Origin: Bacteroidota bacterium
GTDB taxonomy: Bacteria > Bacteroidota > Bacteroidia > Chitinophagales > Chitinophagaceae
Length of the DNA: 64,000 bases
Reading direction: 5' to 3'
Assembly: GCA_016868815.1 (NCBI GenBank)
Contig: VGFQ01000008.1
Coordinates: 58,834 to 122,833 of the forward strand
A program made the position numbers and the translations under genes. Positions 8,946 to 17,958 of this stretch are shown in pieces (position 1 is the first letter of the stretch; each line of letters starts with the position of its first letter). Under the pieces are notes generated by a model that saw only the letters and a list, made by a program, of their open reading frames with translations, was not told the origin of the DNA and made no database searches.

Positions 8946-10568
8946 ATGCAGTATTTTTGGAATATCCGGTATATTAGGAACGTGAAGACAATCCTCCAAA
9001 CCAAACGCATTCGGCCCGCGGCCGCCCTCGCGGCATACCTCTGTCTCCTCTCGGCTGCCATTGCCCAACCGCTCCATTCGACGCAGATCGACTCGCTCGT
9101 GGAACGCAGCCGCAGGACGTTCAACGTGCCCGGCATCGCCGTGGGGGTCGTCAAGGATGGAAGGCTCATCCATGCAAAGGGCTACGGCGTAGCCAACCTC
9201 GAGACGGGCCGAAAGGTCGATGAGCACACGCTCTTCGGCGTGGCCTCCAACTCGAAGGCCTTCACCACCGCCGCGATCAGCATGCTCGTCGATGAAGGAA
9301 AGATGGGATGGGACGACAAGGTCGTGGACCATATCCCCGGCTTCCGACTCTACGATCCTTACGTGACGGAGTCCTTCAGCGTGCGCGACCTCGTCACCCA
9401 TCGCAGCGGCCTTGGCCTAGGTGCCGGCGACCTCATGATGTGGCCCGACGGGAGCGACTTCACCCGCGCCGACATCATCCAAAATCTCCGTCACCTGAAG
9501 CCCGTCTCCGCCTTTCGAACCAAGTACGACTACGACAACCTGCTATACATCGTCGCCGGCGAGGTCGTCGCCAAGGTCTCCGGCATGCCCTGGGAGGAGT
9601 TCATCGAACAGCGCATCATGAAGCCGCTGGGCTTCCGGAATTCGGCCGCCTCCCTCAACCGCGTGAAGGATAAGAACAACATGATCCGTCCGCACGTGCC
9701 CGTCGACGGCAAAATCAAGGTCGTGGACATCGACTGGAGCGAGACGGCCAATGCGGCCGGCGGCATCTGGAGCAGTGTGAGCGACTTCAGCCGTTGGACC
9801 ATCCTTCAACTCAACGGCGGCCGTTATGGCGACAGTCTCCACAAAAGACTCTTCAGCGAGGAGATGCATCTCGAGATGTGGTCGGCCCAGACCATCATCC
9901 CCGCATACACCCGCCCGCCCTACCAGACGCATTTCGCGGCCTACGGCCTCGGCTGGTTCCTGAGCGATGTGAAAGGCTACAAGCAGGTCACCCATACGGG
10001 CGGTCTCGCCGGCATCGTCACCCAGCACGTACTGCTGCCCGAGATCGGTCTCGGCATCATCGTACTCACCAATCAGCAGTCGGGCGCCGCCTTCAGCGCC
10101 ATCAGCAACACCATCAAGGATGGCTACCTCGGCATACATGGACAGGACTGGGTGAAGACCTACGGCGAATACGAACGGCAGGACTTCGCCGAGGCGGACT
10201 CCGTACGAAAGAAAGTGGCCAAAGAAGTCGAAGCCCAGAAAAACAAATACAAGAATGGATTCGATGTCAGTCCATACCTCGGCACCTATCGAGACGCCTG
10301 GTTCGGCGACATCGTGCTGTCCATGAAGAATGGAAAACCATGGGTCGCCTCCAAACGCTCACCCCGGCTCAGCGGCGAACTGCTCCCCTACAACGCGCAG
10401 ACGCTGGTGGCACGATGGACGGATCGCTCGATGGATGCCGATGCATTTCTCATCTTTACCGTTGACAGAAACGGTAAGCCCTCAGGATTCAAGATGGAGG
10501 CCATATCCCCGCTGACAGATTTCAGTTTTGATTTTCAGGATCTGGACCTACTTCGCGTGCAAGATTGA
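8946..10568 (+). CDS. Secreted serine hydrolase of the class C beta-lactamase / PBP4* family
   Basis: 540 residues. The SxxK motif is S101-N-S-K104 (in ASNSKAFT), a Tyr-x-Asn equivalent lies in KYDYDNLLY, and the KTG-box equivalent is HTGGLAG. These three define the penicillin-recognising serine hydrolase fold. The C-terminal ~120 residues (GTYRDAWFGDIVL...) match the small beta domain often appended to such proteins. Members hydrolyse esters, D-amino-acid peptides or beta-lactams; family membership alone does not prove resistance. The ATG at 8946 gives a long charged lead-in; the GTG at 8982 gives a more normal signal peptide (VKTILQTKRIRPAAALAAYL). It lies 170 bases after the GH2 gene. Confidence 0.82.
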   Translation: MQYFWNIRYIRNVKTILQTKRIRPAAALAAYLCLLSAAIAQPLHSTQIDSLVERSRRTFNVPGIAVGVVKDGRLIHAKGYGVANLETGRKVDEHTLFGVASNSKAFTTAAISMLVDEGKMGWDDKVVDHIPGFRLYDPYVTESFSVRDLVTHRSGLGLGAGDLMMWPDGSDFTRADIIQNLRHLKPVSAFRTKYDYDNLLYIVAGEVVAKVSGMPWEEFIEQRIMKPLGFRNSAASLNRVKDKNNMIRPHVPVDGKIKVVDIDWSETANAAGGIWSSVSDFSRWTILQLNGGRYGDSLHKRLFSEEMHLEMWSAQTIIPAYTRPPYQTHFAAYGLGWFLSDVKGYKQVTHTGGLAGIVTQHVLLPEIGLGIIVLTNQQSGAAFSAISNTIKDGYLGIHGQDWVKTYGEYERQDFAEADSVRKKVAKEVEAQKNKYKNGFDVSPYLGTYRDAWFGDIVLSMKNGKPWVASKRSPRLSGELLPYNAQTLVARWTDRSMDADAFLIFTVDRNGKPSGFKMEAISPLTDFSFDFQDLDLLRVQD

Positions 10569-10687
10569 ACGAACAAACAGAATGACTTCGAAGGGTCCAA
10601 TCAGGCTTATGTCCCCAAAATCCTTCAACGGATCAGAGTCACCAGGCCGTTCCTGACCCAAGGCCCACAAACATCCAACAGTCCCCC

Positions 10688-11065
10688 ATGCCGGTCTCAG
10701 AAGCATTCCCAACGGATATTCCATTCCCAGGACCGCCACAGAGAACCTACCCGGCAGAACGGCTACTGCAAGCTCTGCCACCCGCCGAGAGAGAATTGCT
10801 GAAACCGCTGGTAGACCTGAGCTTGTAAGGCAAGATGATGGAGGCTTACAAAATCAATCGGATCCTGGGCGTGTCCCTTAAAGAAGCGGCCACCCAGAAG
10901 ACGTGGAGAAGCCAGGCCTTGGCCACCCAGGATAGGGCCTATAGCATGGTCTATCATAAAGATGAACCGTTGATCCTACGGGTCAGGAATCCCAGGGATA
11001 AAAGAAGCTTCCTCTGCACACTCACCCCGAAAGGACCCTTGGGCAAGATGGCTGAGCAATGTTAG
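10688..11065 (+). pseudogene. Small unknown gene interrupted by one in-frame stop
   Basis: An ATG at 10688 opens a 46-codon frame ending in TAA at 10826-10828. The same frame resumes at once and contains an ATG at 10835 followed by 76 codons to 11065. Read through, it would be one protein of about 125 residues with a helical middle (AERLLQALPPAERELLKPLVDLSL) and a basic, mixed second half. Because the frame is unchanged across the stop, a nonsense mutation in one ancestral gene is plausible; two chance frames are the alternative. I do not recognise the family. Confidence 0.25.
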
Positions 11066-11146
11066 AAGCCTAAAAATCCAGCATGGCTAAGCAGATGTAA
11101 CCGAAAAAAAATATCAAAGCTTCGTATACAAAAAGAACCCCACACC

Positions 11147-12016
11147 ATGAAAAAGCTCCTGCTGCTCCCGCTCTGCCTCACCCTCCTCCTCTCCCTGACC
11201 GCCCAGGAGAAAAGCCGCATCATCGTCATCGGCGCCCATCCCGACGACTGCGACCTCAAGGCGGGTGGCACAGCGGCCCTGCTCGCCGAGATGGGACATG
11301 CCGTCAAGTTCGTCGCCGTCACCAATGGCGATGCAGGACACCATAAGATGCAGGGAAGGGCCCTAGCCGAAAGACGCTACGCCGAGACGCAGGAAGTGGC
11401 CCGGCGACTCGGCATCCAGTACGATGTGCTCGATAACCACGACGGTATGCTCACCCCCAGCCTGGAAGTCCGTCTGCAGCTCATCCGCAAGATCCGTGAA
11501 TGGAAGGCCGAGGTGGTCATCGCCCCAAGGCCCAACGACTACCACCCCGACCACCGCTACACCGGCATCCTCGTGCAGGACGCAGCCTATATGGTGGCCG
11601 TCCCCAACATCGCCTACGACGTGCCCGCCCTGCAGAAGAATCCCGTCTTCCTTTACGCCCGCGATAATTTCCAACGGCCCAACCCCTTTCGGCCCGACAT
11701 CGTCGTCGACATCACAACCGTCTATAAAAAAAAGATCTACGGCCTCGACGCGCACGTCTCGCAGTTCTACGAATGGAACCCCTGGATCGGGCACTATGAA
11801 GCTGAAGTGCCTTCCGGCAAAGAGGAACGGCTAGAATGGATGGCCCGGCGCTATACAGAATCGATCAAGCCCGAATACCTAACATCCCTCATCAAATGGT
11901 ATGGAGAGGAGAAAGCTCGGAATGTACGTTACCTTGAGGCCTTTGAAATCTGTGAATACGGTATGCAGCCGAAGGAGGACGAAATACGCAGGCTATTCCC
12001 AATGATCAGAAAATAA
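11147..12016 (+). CDS. Secreted PIG-L family deacetylase
   Basis: 289 residues with a Sec signal peptide (MKKLLLLPLCLTLLLSLTAQ). The metal-binding AHPDD motif is at 30-34 (Asp as general base, His/Asp as zinc ligands) and the second zinc-ligand motif is in DYHPDHRYT. This is the LmbE/PIG-L fold, which removes N-acetyl groups from GlcNAc-containing sugars and related metabolites. Length is normal. The extracytoplasmic location and neighbouring glycosidases suggest a role in deacetylating amino sugars of the consumed glycan, but this is inference. It converges with the cupin gene (45 bases between stops). Confidence 0.87.
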   Translation: MKKLLLLPLCLTLLLSLTAQEKSRIIVIGAHPDDCDLKAGGTAALLAEMGHAVKFVAVTNGDAGHHKMQGRALAERRYAETQEVARRLGIQYDVLDNHDGMLTPSLEVRLQLIRKIREWKAEVVIAPRPNDYHPDHRYTGILVQDAAYMVAVPNIAYDVPALQKNPVFLYARDNFQRPNPFRPDIVVDITTVYKKKIYGLDAHVSQFYEWNPWIGHYEAEVPSGKEERLEWMARRYTESIKPEYLTSLIKWYGEEKARNVRYLEAFEICEYGMQPKEDEIRRLFPMIRK

Positions 12017-12061
12017 ATATCAAAAGCCGGACAGGCATAAGACCCGAAGCATCCCCACAGC

Positions 12062-12796
12062 TTAATTCCACTGAATCGCATAGTAAACCGCAGGACGGTC
12101 GCCTATATTGGTGATGTTATGCGGGACCATCGAGCCCACCCAGGCCGCCCCGCCCGCGACGATGCGCCTCCGCTCGCTGCCATGCACCATCTCGCCTTCC
12201 CCCTCGAGCAGGAGGATGACCTCCTCATTGCGATGGGTATGCGGAGCGTGACTGCTCAGACGCGGGTTGAGGGTGGTGATGTGGATGTCGAACCGTGCAA
12301 AGTGGACGGTAGGCCTGTCGAACAACTGGCGGACCCCGCCCCGGTCATGCGAGCGGTAGCGCATCTCATCCGAAGCGATTGCAAAAGAGGAACCGGCGGA
12401 ACGCCCCCGTGCAAAATCAGGCTTGTCAGACAGCATCTCCATGATATGCACCGAAGCCGGTATCGTACTCGGATTCCGTAGGATCATCGCATCCCCGGGC
12501 AGTAGAAACACGACGGAACCCCTGTCGAGCCTGCAGACCTTCCCGGTTACTTCACCTTCCACAATGCCTTCCCAAACGATCAAAAGCCGCTCCGCACTTT
12601 TCTCGGATGACCGTAACAGGTAGCTTTTTCCCGGAGGGATGACATGCCCAGATAATATCTGCTCTAGCAGCACCTCTCCGCGACCTCGAAACATCTCGCC
12701 TGATGGGTTCCAGGAATATACATTCGTCACCAGCGCAGGTTGAGAGGTGGCACTCAAGGTGAAGAACAGGAACCCCCATGCAAGGCAGTACTTCAT
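12062..12796 (-). CDS. Secreted double-cupin protein
   Basis: 244 residues with a signal peptide (cut near ATSQP). Two cupin-type beta-barrels are visible. The first (about 45-125) lacks a full set of histidines. The second (about 165-240) has the metal-binding set HAPHTHRNEEVILLLEG, with G-x-G-E and a late histidine in MVPHNITN. Cupins of this kind act as sugar isomerases, dioxygenases or ligand binders; no reaction can be assigned. It is the last gene of the six-gene uronan operon (54 bases after GH88). Confidence 0.72.
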   Translation of the reverse strand: MKYCLAWGFLFFTLSATSQPALVTNVYSWNPSGEMFRGRGEVLLEQILSGHVIPPGKSYLLRSSEKSAERLLIVWEGIVEGEVTGKVCRLDRGSVVFLLPGDAMILRNPSTIPASVHIMEMLSDKPDFARGRSAGSSFAIASDEMRYRSHDRGGVRQLFDRPTVHFARFDIHITTLNPRLSSHAPHTHRNEEVILLLEGEGEMVHGSERRRIVAGGAAWVGSMVPHNITNIGDRPAVYYAIQWN

Positions 12797-12850
12797 TGAT
12801 ATGTATTAGATGCGGACCCTGCAATGTGGAAACACAGGTCAGCAGTTTTT

Positions 12851-14020
12851 TCAAAGCCTTCCGGCCCGGCGCAGGGCCTCTACGAAGTAATAGTCGGCGT
12901 ATATGAGTGGCACGTCGATGTCTTTCCCCTGGGGCTTATTACCGGTCGAATGCTGCAGCATGGCGTGGTTCATCTCAGGCTTCAGGTATTGCGGTGAGGA
13001 GAGTTCGTTCAACATCGCCAGCGCTTCCTTTCGGTAGCGTGCCTGCAGCGACTTGTTGGTCACGAGTCCGGACAACTCCAGCAGGGCGGAGGCCGTGATG
13101 GAGGCGGCGGACGCGTCGCGCGGGGCGTTGGGGATGGTGGGGTCGTCGAAGTCCCAGTACGGCACTTTATCGGCTGGCAAACGCTTGAGAAAGGCATCGG
13201 CCGCACCGGTGGCGGCGGCGAGGAACTCAGGGTCTCTCGTCTCGCGGTAGCACACCGTGAAGCCGTAGATGGCCCAGGCTTGTCCGCGTGCCCACATGGA
13301 ACCGTCTGCCAGTCCCTGGTGCGTCATCTGCTTATTGGGGGCACCCGTCTTTTCATCGTACCAGGCGACATGCGCCGTCGTATTGTCGGGGCGGTAGTGG
13401 GCCTTATGCGAGACGCGGGCATGGCTGACGGCGATGTCATAGAGTCGCTTCCCGCCTCCGTTGCGGGCCGCCCAAAAGAGCAGCTCCAGATTCATCATAT
13501 TGTCGATGATGGTATGATGTGGCCATTCGCCAATCCGTTTGCGGTAGGTCCAGGAACAGATGCTGCCATAATGTGGATCGAAGAGGGTTGCCAGTGAGTC
13601 GGCCGCTCGCAGCATGACCTTAGCGTAGGCTTCGTCGTTCGTGATGCGATAGGCGTTGCCGTAACTGCAGTAGAACTGGAAGCCGATGTCGTGGGAGTGA
13701 GCCTGCTTGTCAAGGATCCTTTCGAGCTGACGCGTCGATCGGTCGGCCTGCGTCTTCCAGAAGCCGTCGCCCGTGGCTTCGTAGAGGTACCACTGCATAC
13801 CGGGCCAGAAGCCGCTGCGCCAGCCGGAGACGGACTCCAGGAGCCACTCTTTCTTGCCGGCCTCTACGGAGAATGGCGACTTGCCGGGTTCATGTGCCTC
13901 CGCAGCAGTGGTAAAGGCCTGGGCATTCAGGGTGACGAGCAGCCGCGCATCCTTCTGTGCATGGACGTGCAGGCAAACGCCCAATGCCGACACATGCAGT
14001 AGTCTGTGGAGTGGTCTCAT
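12851..14020 (-). CDS. GH88 unsaturated glucuronyl hydrolase
   Basis: 389 residues with a probable signal peptide (MRPLHRLLHVSALGVCLHVHAQ). The alpha/alpha-barrel family is shown by the two GH88 catalytic aspartates: D111 in HSHDIGFQFY and D173 in TIIDNMMNLELLFWA. GLADGSMWARGQAWAIYG is a conserved phrase of the family. GH88 enzymes hydrate and cleave the terminal 4,5-unsaturated uronic acid left on oligosaccharides by polysaccharide lyases, and the released sugar opens to a 5-keto-4-deoxyuronate. The product is the substrate of KduI, whose gene lies immediately upstream (68-base gap). This pairing strongly supports uronate-polymer catabolism. Confidence 0.93.
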   Translation of the reverse strand: MRPLHRLLHVSALGVCLHVHAQKDARLLVTLNAQAFTTAAEAHEPGKSPFSVEAGKKEWLLESVSGWRSGFWPGMQWYLYEATGDGFWKTQADRSTRQLERILDKQAHSHDIGFQFYCSYGNAYRITNDEAYAKVMLRAADSLATLFDPHYGSICSWTYRKRIGEWPHHTIIDNMMNLELLFWAARNGGGKRLYDIAVSHARVSHKAHYRPDNTTAHVAWYDEKTGAPNKQMTHQGLADGSMWARGQAWAIYGFTVCYRETRDPEFLAAATGAADAFLKRLPADKVPYWDFDDPTIPNAPRDASAASITASALLELSGLVTNKSLQARYRKEALAMLNELSSPQYLKPEMNHAMLQHSTGNKPQGKDIDVPLIYADYYFVEALRRAGRL

Positions 14021-14088
14021 GCGAAAGTCATTTGTATCCTAGTATATCCTAGATCATAAATATAAGGACATCCTGAAGCCTGCTCAGC

Positions 14089-14919
14089 TCAGCGCAGCGT
14101 GGCGATGGGCTGCGGGTCCATGTCGGTGAACTCTTGGTTCTCGCCGGCCATCGCCCAGATGAATCCGTAGTTGGCGGTACCGACACCGAAGTGCATACTC
14201 CAAGGCGGAGATATGACGGCCTCGCGATCGCTCATCACGAGGTGACGCGTCTGCTGCGGGTGCCCCATGAAATGCATCACACGGTGCTCGGGTTGTACGT
14301 CAAAATAAAAATATACTTCCATGCGGCGGGTATGCGTATGCGGTGGTACAGAGTTCCAGACGCTGCCAGGCTCCAGCACAGTAAGGCCCATGACCAGCTG
14401 ACAGCTGGCGATGCCGTCGAGGTGTATATACTTGTAGATCGTTCGGCGGTTGGAAGTAGACGCATCCCCCAGGCTCACGGGGGCTGCCTCGGCTTTGGTC
14501 ATCATGCGGCTGGGATAGGCCTGATGGGCGGGCGTTGACAGCAGAAAGAACTGGGCGGGGTCGTCTACATGGACGCTGATGAAACTCACATCTTTGGCAC
14601 CACGGCCCAGGTAGGCGCATTCGAGCTTGTCGAGGGAATAAGTCCCTTGGTCGGTCAACACCTGCCCCTTGCCGCCCACATTGATGATGCCCAACTCACG
14701 GCGCTCCAGAAAATAGTTTGCCTTCAGCTCTTCGGGTAGCGGTAGTACCAATGCGCTGCCGACGGGCATCGCACCGCCGATGACGACCCGGTCGTAGTGC
14801 GAGTATGTGAGGGTGACCTCACCCGGCCGCATGATGCCCGACAGCAGGAAATTGTCACGAAGTGCTGCGGTGTCCATCTGGGCTGTTTCGGCCGGACTCT
14901 GGGTGTATTGTATCTGCAT
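14089..14919 (-). CDS. kduI: 5-dehydro-4-deoxy-D-glucuronate isomerase (KduI)
   Basis: 276 residues, the usual KduI length (about 278). The cupin-type zinc ligands align with the E. coli enzyme: H194 and H196 in PPHTHTRRMEV, E201, and H243 in WSMHFG. No signal peptide, so it is cytoplasmic. It isomerises 5-keto-4-deoxyuronate (from GH88 action on unsaturated uronates) to 3-deoxy-D-glycero-2,5-hexodiulosonate. KduD, which would act next, is not in this window. It is flanked by GH88 and a lyase gene in one operon. Confidence 0.95.
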   Translation of the reverse strand: MQIQYTQSPAETAQMDTAALRDNFLLSGIMRPGEVTLTYSHYDRVVIGGAMPVGSALVLPLPEELKANYFLERRELGIINVGGKGQVLTDQGTYSLDKLECAYLGRGAKDVSFISVHVDDPAQFFLLSTPAHQAYPSRMMTKAEAAPVSLGDASTSNRRTIYKYIHLDGIASCQLVMGLTVLEPGSVWNSVPPHTHTRRMEVYFYFDVQPEHRVMHFMGHPQQTRHLVMSDREAVISPPWSMHFGVGTANYGFIWAMAGENQEFTDMDPQPIATLR

Positions 14920-14994
14920 CTCTCGTTCTTTGTTCAGGTCTTCAGAAGGGTCTTCCCATCGCTCCTACGCGGCTTTTGTGGTACTCGTCATTGC

Positions 14995-16257
14995 TTAGAG
15001 CAACATAAAGAGCGATGTTTCAAAGGTAGGGCCCGCATCGGTACGGAGGATTGCAAAGCAGTCCGTTCTTCCGAAGAGGACACCTGCCGGCCAGAGCATA
15101 CCGTAGGCCATGCGTGGACGATAGACGTCTATCTGCCGCCAGGGCCAGGGCTGGCTGCCGGACAGGTAGGGCATGAGAAAGTCGATGCCTTTTGCAAGGC
15201 TACGCCCGCCGGGGGTGACGGCGGCCCAGAGGTCGATACCGGCCTCCTTTGCCAGCTGTGCTACAAGGAGAAAGGCCTGCAGGCAATAGGCAGTGTAGTG
15301 CAGGCTGCGGGTGCGACCGAGCTCATCGGGAAGAGCTCCCCGCAAATCCATCTGGCTGTCGAGACGCTGCAGCGTCTCGCGAAGGGCGTCGCGGGCACGC
15401 AGGCTGTCGCCTACAAAGAGGGAGAAAGCCAGCCGCTGCGCATCATACCAGACGCCGTGGTTGTTCTTGGCACTGCGCTCATCCAGGCCGATGGCATCCG
15501 TCTCCATCCAATGTAAAAATGCCTGAAACCACGACTGCAGGCTTCGCTGGTCGCGCTCCGACCAATGCTGACCTACCCGCAGCAGGTCTACCGCATCAAG
15601 CAGATAGATCAGATGACGGGTTTCGATGAGCCCTTCCGCCCGGCCTTCGGAGACGCCTTTGACAGCCTGCCCATAACGCAGGTGCGGATTCATGCGCGTG
15701 GCCGTGTCGAGGAACCAGGTGCGGATGAGTGTCGCTGCCTGTCGGGCATATGCATCCCGCCCCGAATAGTGATAGGCCAGTACCAGTGTCCAGGCGTTGC
15801 GGCAGAGAACCGGCAGGTGTTCTTTGTCAGGGTAGTTTTTCGACTCAGGGTTCACCTCGCCATCGCGACGGATATATGGCAGTCCATCGGACTTCGTCGG
15901 GTCTGGCCACCAGTATGGTGCGAGGCTCATGTAGTCATGTCGGTCTCCAGAAGGCGGCAGGTCGCGCTTCTGCATGACGCTGACAGGTTCATAGGCCAGC
16001 AGCTGGTCAGCCTTTTTCAGCAGGCCTTCCAGGGCAGGGCGCAGGCGTGCATCCCCCGCCTGGAGGTGGGCGCGGTGTGCCTCCAGCCGCGACCGGTCGA
16101 GCTTTAGTGGCTCTACGATCTCAAAGGCTTTCTCTTTGGCGGCCACCTGCGCCTGCAGCTGCCCGGCTGCCGACAGGCTGGTAAGGGTCAGCAGGAGCGC
16201 AGCGGAAGGTGAAATCCCACAACACCAAAGGAGTACTGTCTTATATTTTTTCTGCAT
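14995..16257 (-). CDS. Alginate-lyase-fold polysaccharide lyase (PF05426 type)
   Basis: 420 residues with a signal peptide (hydrophobic segment about 16-33). The alpha/alpha-toroid alginate-lyase domain is recognisable by YWWPDPTKSDGLPYIRRDGE, WFLDTATRMNPHLRYGQAVKG and the catalytic-region motif NNHGVWYD (Asn/His and a nearby Tyr). Such lyases cut uronate polymers (alginate, glucuronan and others) by beta-elimination and leave unsaturated ends. The neighbouring GH88 and KduI genes process exactly those ends. Alginate itself is not implied, because the two sulfatases upstream point to a sulfated substrate. A paralogue lies at 30645-31790. Confidence 0.85.
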   Translation of the reverse strand: MQKKYKTVLLWCCGISPSAALLLTLTSLSAAGQLQAQVAAKEKAFEIVEPLKLDRSRLEAHRAHLQAGDARLRPALEGLLKKADQLLAYEPVSVMQKRDLPPSGDRHDYMSLAPYWWPDPTKSDGLPYIRRDGEVNPESKNYPDKEHLPVLCRNAWTLVLAYHYSGRDAYARQAATLIRTWFLDTATRMNPHLRYGQAVKGVSEGRAEGLIETRHLIYLLDAVDLLRVGQHWSERDQRSLQSWFQAFLHWMETDAIGLDERSAKNNHGVWYDAQRLAFSLFVGDSLRARDALRETLQRLDSQMDLRGALPDELGRTRSLHYTAYCLQAFLLVAQLAKEAGIDLWAAVTPGGRSLAKGIDFLMPYLSGSQPWPWRQIDVYRPRMAYGMLWPAGVLFGRTDCFAILRTDAGPTFETSLFMLL

Positions 16258-16298
16258 ACAACTGATACGATCACACGAAACTTACATTACCCTTCTGC

Positions 16299-17903
16299 TC
16301 ACTGGTGCACCTGCGACCGGAAGTATCCTTCCATCATGCCTTGCAATTCCTTTTGGGCAGCGGCCATGGCGGGTCGGCCGGCATGGTTGGCCTTTTCACC
16401 GGGATCCTGATGGTAGTCGTACAGTTCTGTGCTAATGTGCTTGGAAGCATCGTAGGGCATCCAGCTCTTCCATCCGTCGCCCATCCAAACGGTGTAGCGG
16501 TAGCGGTCGGTACGCAGGGAGTAACCCATCACCTTGCTGTCAGCATATCCGAGTCGCTGCGTCTCGAAGGTATTGCCACTTCGCGGGTACTGGCTGACGG
16601 AGTATTCTTTCACCCGGTGGCGGGGGTTTTTCATGACAGGCACGAGGCTTTTACCGTGCAGGTGTGCCGGTATCGGCAGCCCTGTGAGCTCGCAGAGGGT
16701 GGGGAAGATATCGACGAACTCGGAAGGCGAGTTCGTGCGGGTGGCCTTCAGGCCTGGTGCTGAGATAATCAGGGGTGTGCGGGTGGCCTGCTCGAAGTTG
16801 GAATGCTTGCACCAGAGGTTATGGTCACCGAGGTGCCAGCCATGGTCGCCCCAGAGGACGACGATGGTATTTTCCTGCAGGCCCAGCGAGTCGAGTGCGC
16901 GCAACAACTTGCCAACATTGGCGTCGAGATACGACACAGCCGCATAGTATCCATGCAGCAGTTCGCGCTGCTTTTCGACCGACAGGGTGAGGCCATAACC
17001 CTTCTCAGTAGCGGGGTCTATCAGCGGTGAGATGTCTGTGTAGGAACGGATCTCGCCGGAGTTGTGCATGGCGATAGGCGGCGCGTTCTTCGGCATCGTT
17101 GTGTAGTCGGCCACAGGCATGTCTTGGCGGTTGTAAAGGTCCCAGTAGCGCTTGGGTGAGACAAATGGGAGGTGCGGCTTGGAGAGTCCGACGGCGAAGA
17201 AGAAGGGGCTGCTGACTTTGGCGAGGCCGCCGAGGATGTCGATGGCCTGCAGGACGTTGGCACCATCGGCATAGGCGTTGTCGGGCACGTCCGCACTCTC
17301 TACAGCGGGCTTGACCTTTTCCTGCACGTAGTCGTTGGTGGCTGCCTTGGAGAGGCCTTTCTCCTGAGCCTCTCTGGCGTAGCGTTCGGCGGCGGTGCGG
17401 TTGTCGGGATGCTGATAGCGGCCGACGGCCGGCTTGCCGTATTCGGCGGCGAAGTAGGCGTCCTTGGTTTTGTGGTAGGGTACACTCCAAGAGGGACCGT
17501 CGGTCTCATCGTCCACGCAGCGGGGGTCGTAGACTTTCCCGATGCCTTGGCTGGTATAGCCCTGCGACTTAAAATACTGTGGCAGGCTGAGGATGTCAGG
17601 ATGCATATCACGCATGCGTGTCTTGAGATCCCATACCTTGGTGTAGTCAGGCCTCATCCCTGTTAGGAGGCTGGCGCGGGTGGGACCGCAGACGGCCTGC
17701 TGGCAGTAGTTGGCAAGGAAGGCGGTACCAGAGGCGGCGAGCCTGTCGAGGTTGGGAGTCTTGGCGATGCGGCTGCCATAGGCGCCGATCTCAGGTTTCA
17801 GGTCGTCGACGGCGATGAACAGGATGTTGGGCCTGCGCGGCTGGGCCGATGCCGCGATGGCAGCGAGCAACATCAGGCAGGTTATCTTTGTAATTGGCAG
17901 CAT
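16299..17903 (-). CDS. Secreted sulfatase, iduronate-2-sulfatase-like (family S1)
   Basis: 534 residues with signal peptide (cut after AASAQ). Metal-binding DD at 33-34 in FIAVDDLKPEIGAYG. The formylglycine motif is C72-G-P-T-R-A-S-L-L-T-G, so maturation by a formylglycine-generating enzyme is required; no such gene is in the window. LWGDHGWHLGDHNLWCKHSNFE is characteristic of the iduronate-2-sulfatase branch (S1_7-like). It removes sulfate esters from saccharides outside the cytoplasm or in the periplasm. It is a tandem paralogue of the gene at 17959-19593, 55 bases upstream. Confidence 0.92.
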   Translation of the reverse strand: MLPITKITCLMLLAAIAASAQPRRPNILFIAVDDLKPEIGAYGSRIAKTPNLDRLAASGTAFLANYCQQAVCGPTRASLLTGMRPDYTKVWDLKTRMRDMHPDILSLPQYFKSQGYTSQGIGKVYDPRCVDDETDGPSWSVPYHKTKDAYFAAEYGKPAVGRYQHPDNRTAAERYAREAQEKGLSKAATNDYVQEKVKPAVESADVPDNAYADGANVLQAIDILGGLAKVSSPFFFAVGLSKPHLPFVSPKRYWDLYNRQDMPVADYTTMPKNAPPIAMHNSGEIRSYTDISPLIDPATEKGYGLTLSVEKQRELLHGYYAAVSYLDANVGKLLRALDSLGLQENTIVVLWGDHGWHLGDHNLWCKHSNFEQATRTPLIISAPGLKATRTNSPSEFVDIFPTLCELTGLPIPAHLHGKSLVPVMKNPRHRVKEYSVSQYPRSGNTFETQRLGYADSKVMGYSLRTDRYRYTVWMGDGWKSWMPYDASKHISTELYDYHQDPGEKANHAGRPAMAAAQKELQGMMEGYFRSQVHQ

Positions 17904-17958
17904 ATTTTATATTTATTAAATAGATCTATATTTTTTTACTTTATTGCTTCAGGTATTC

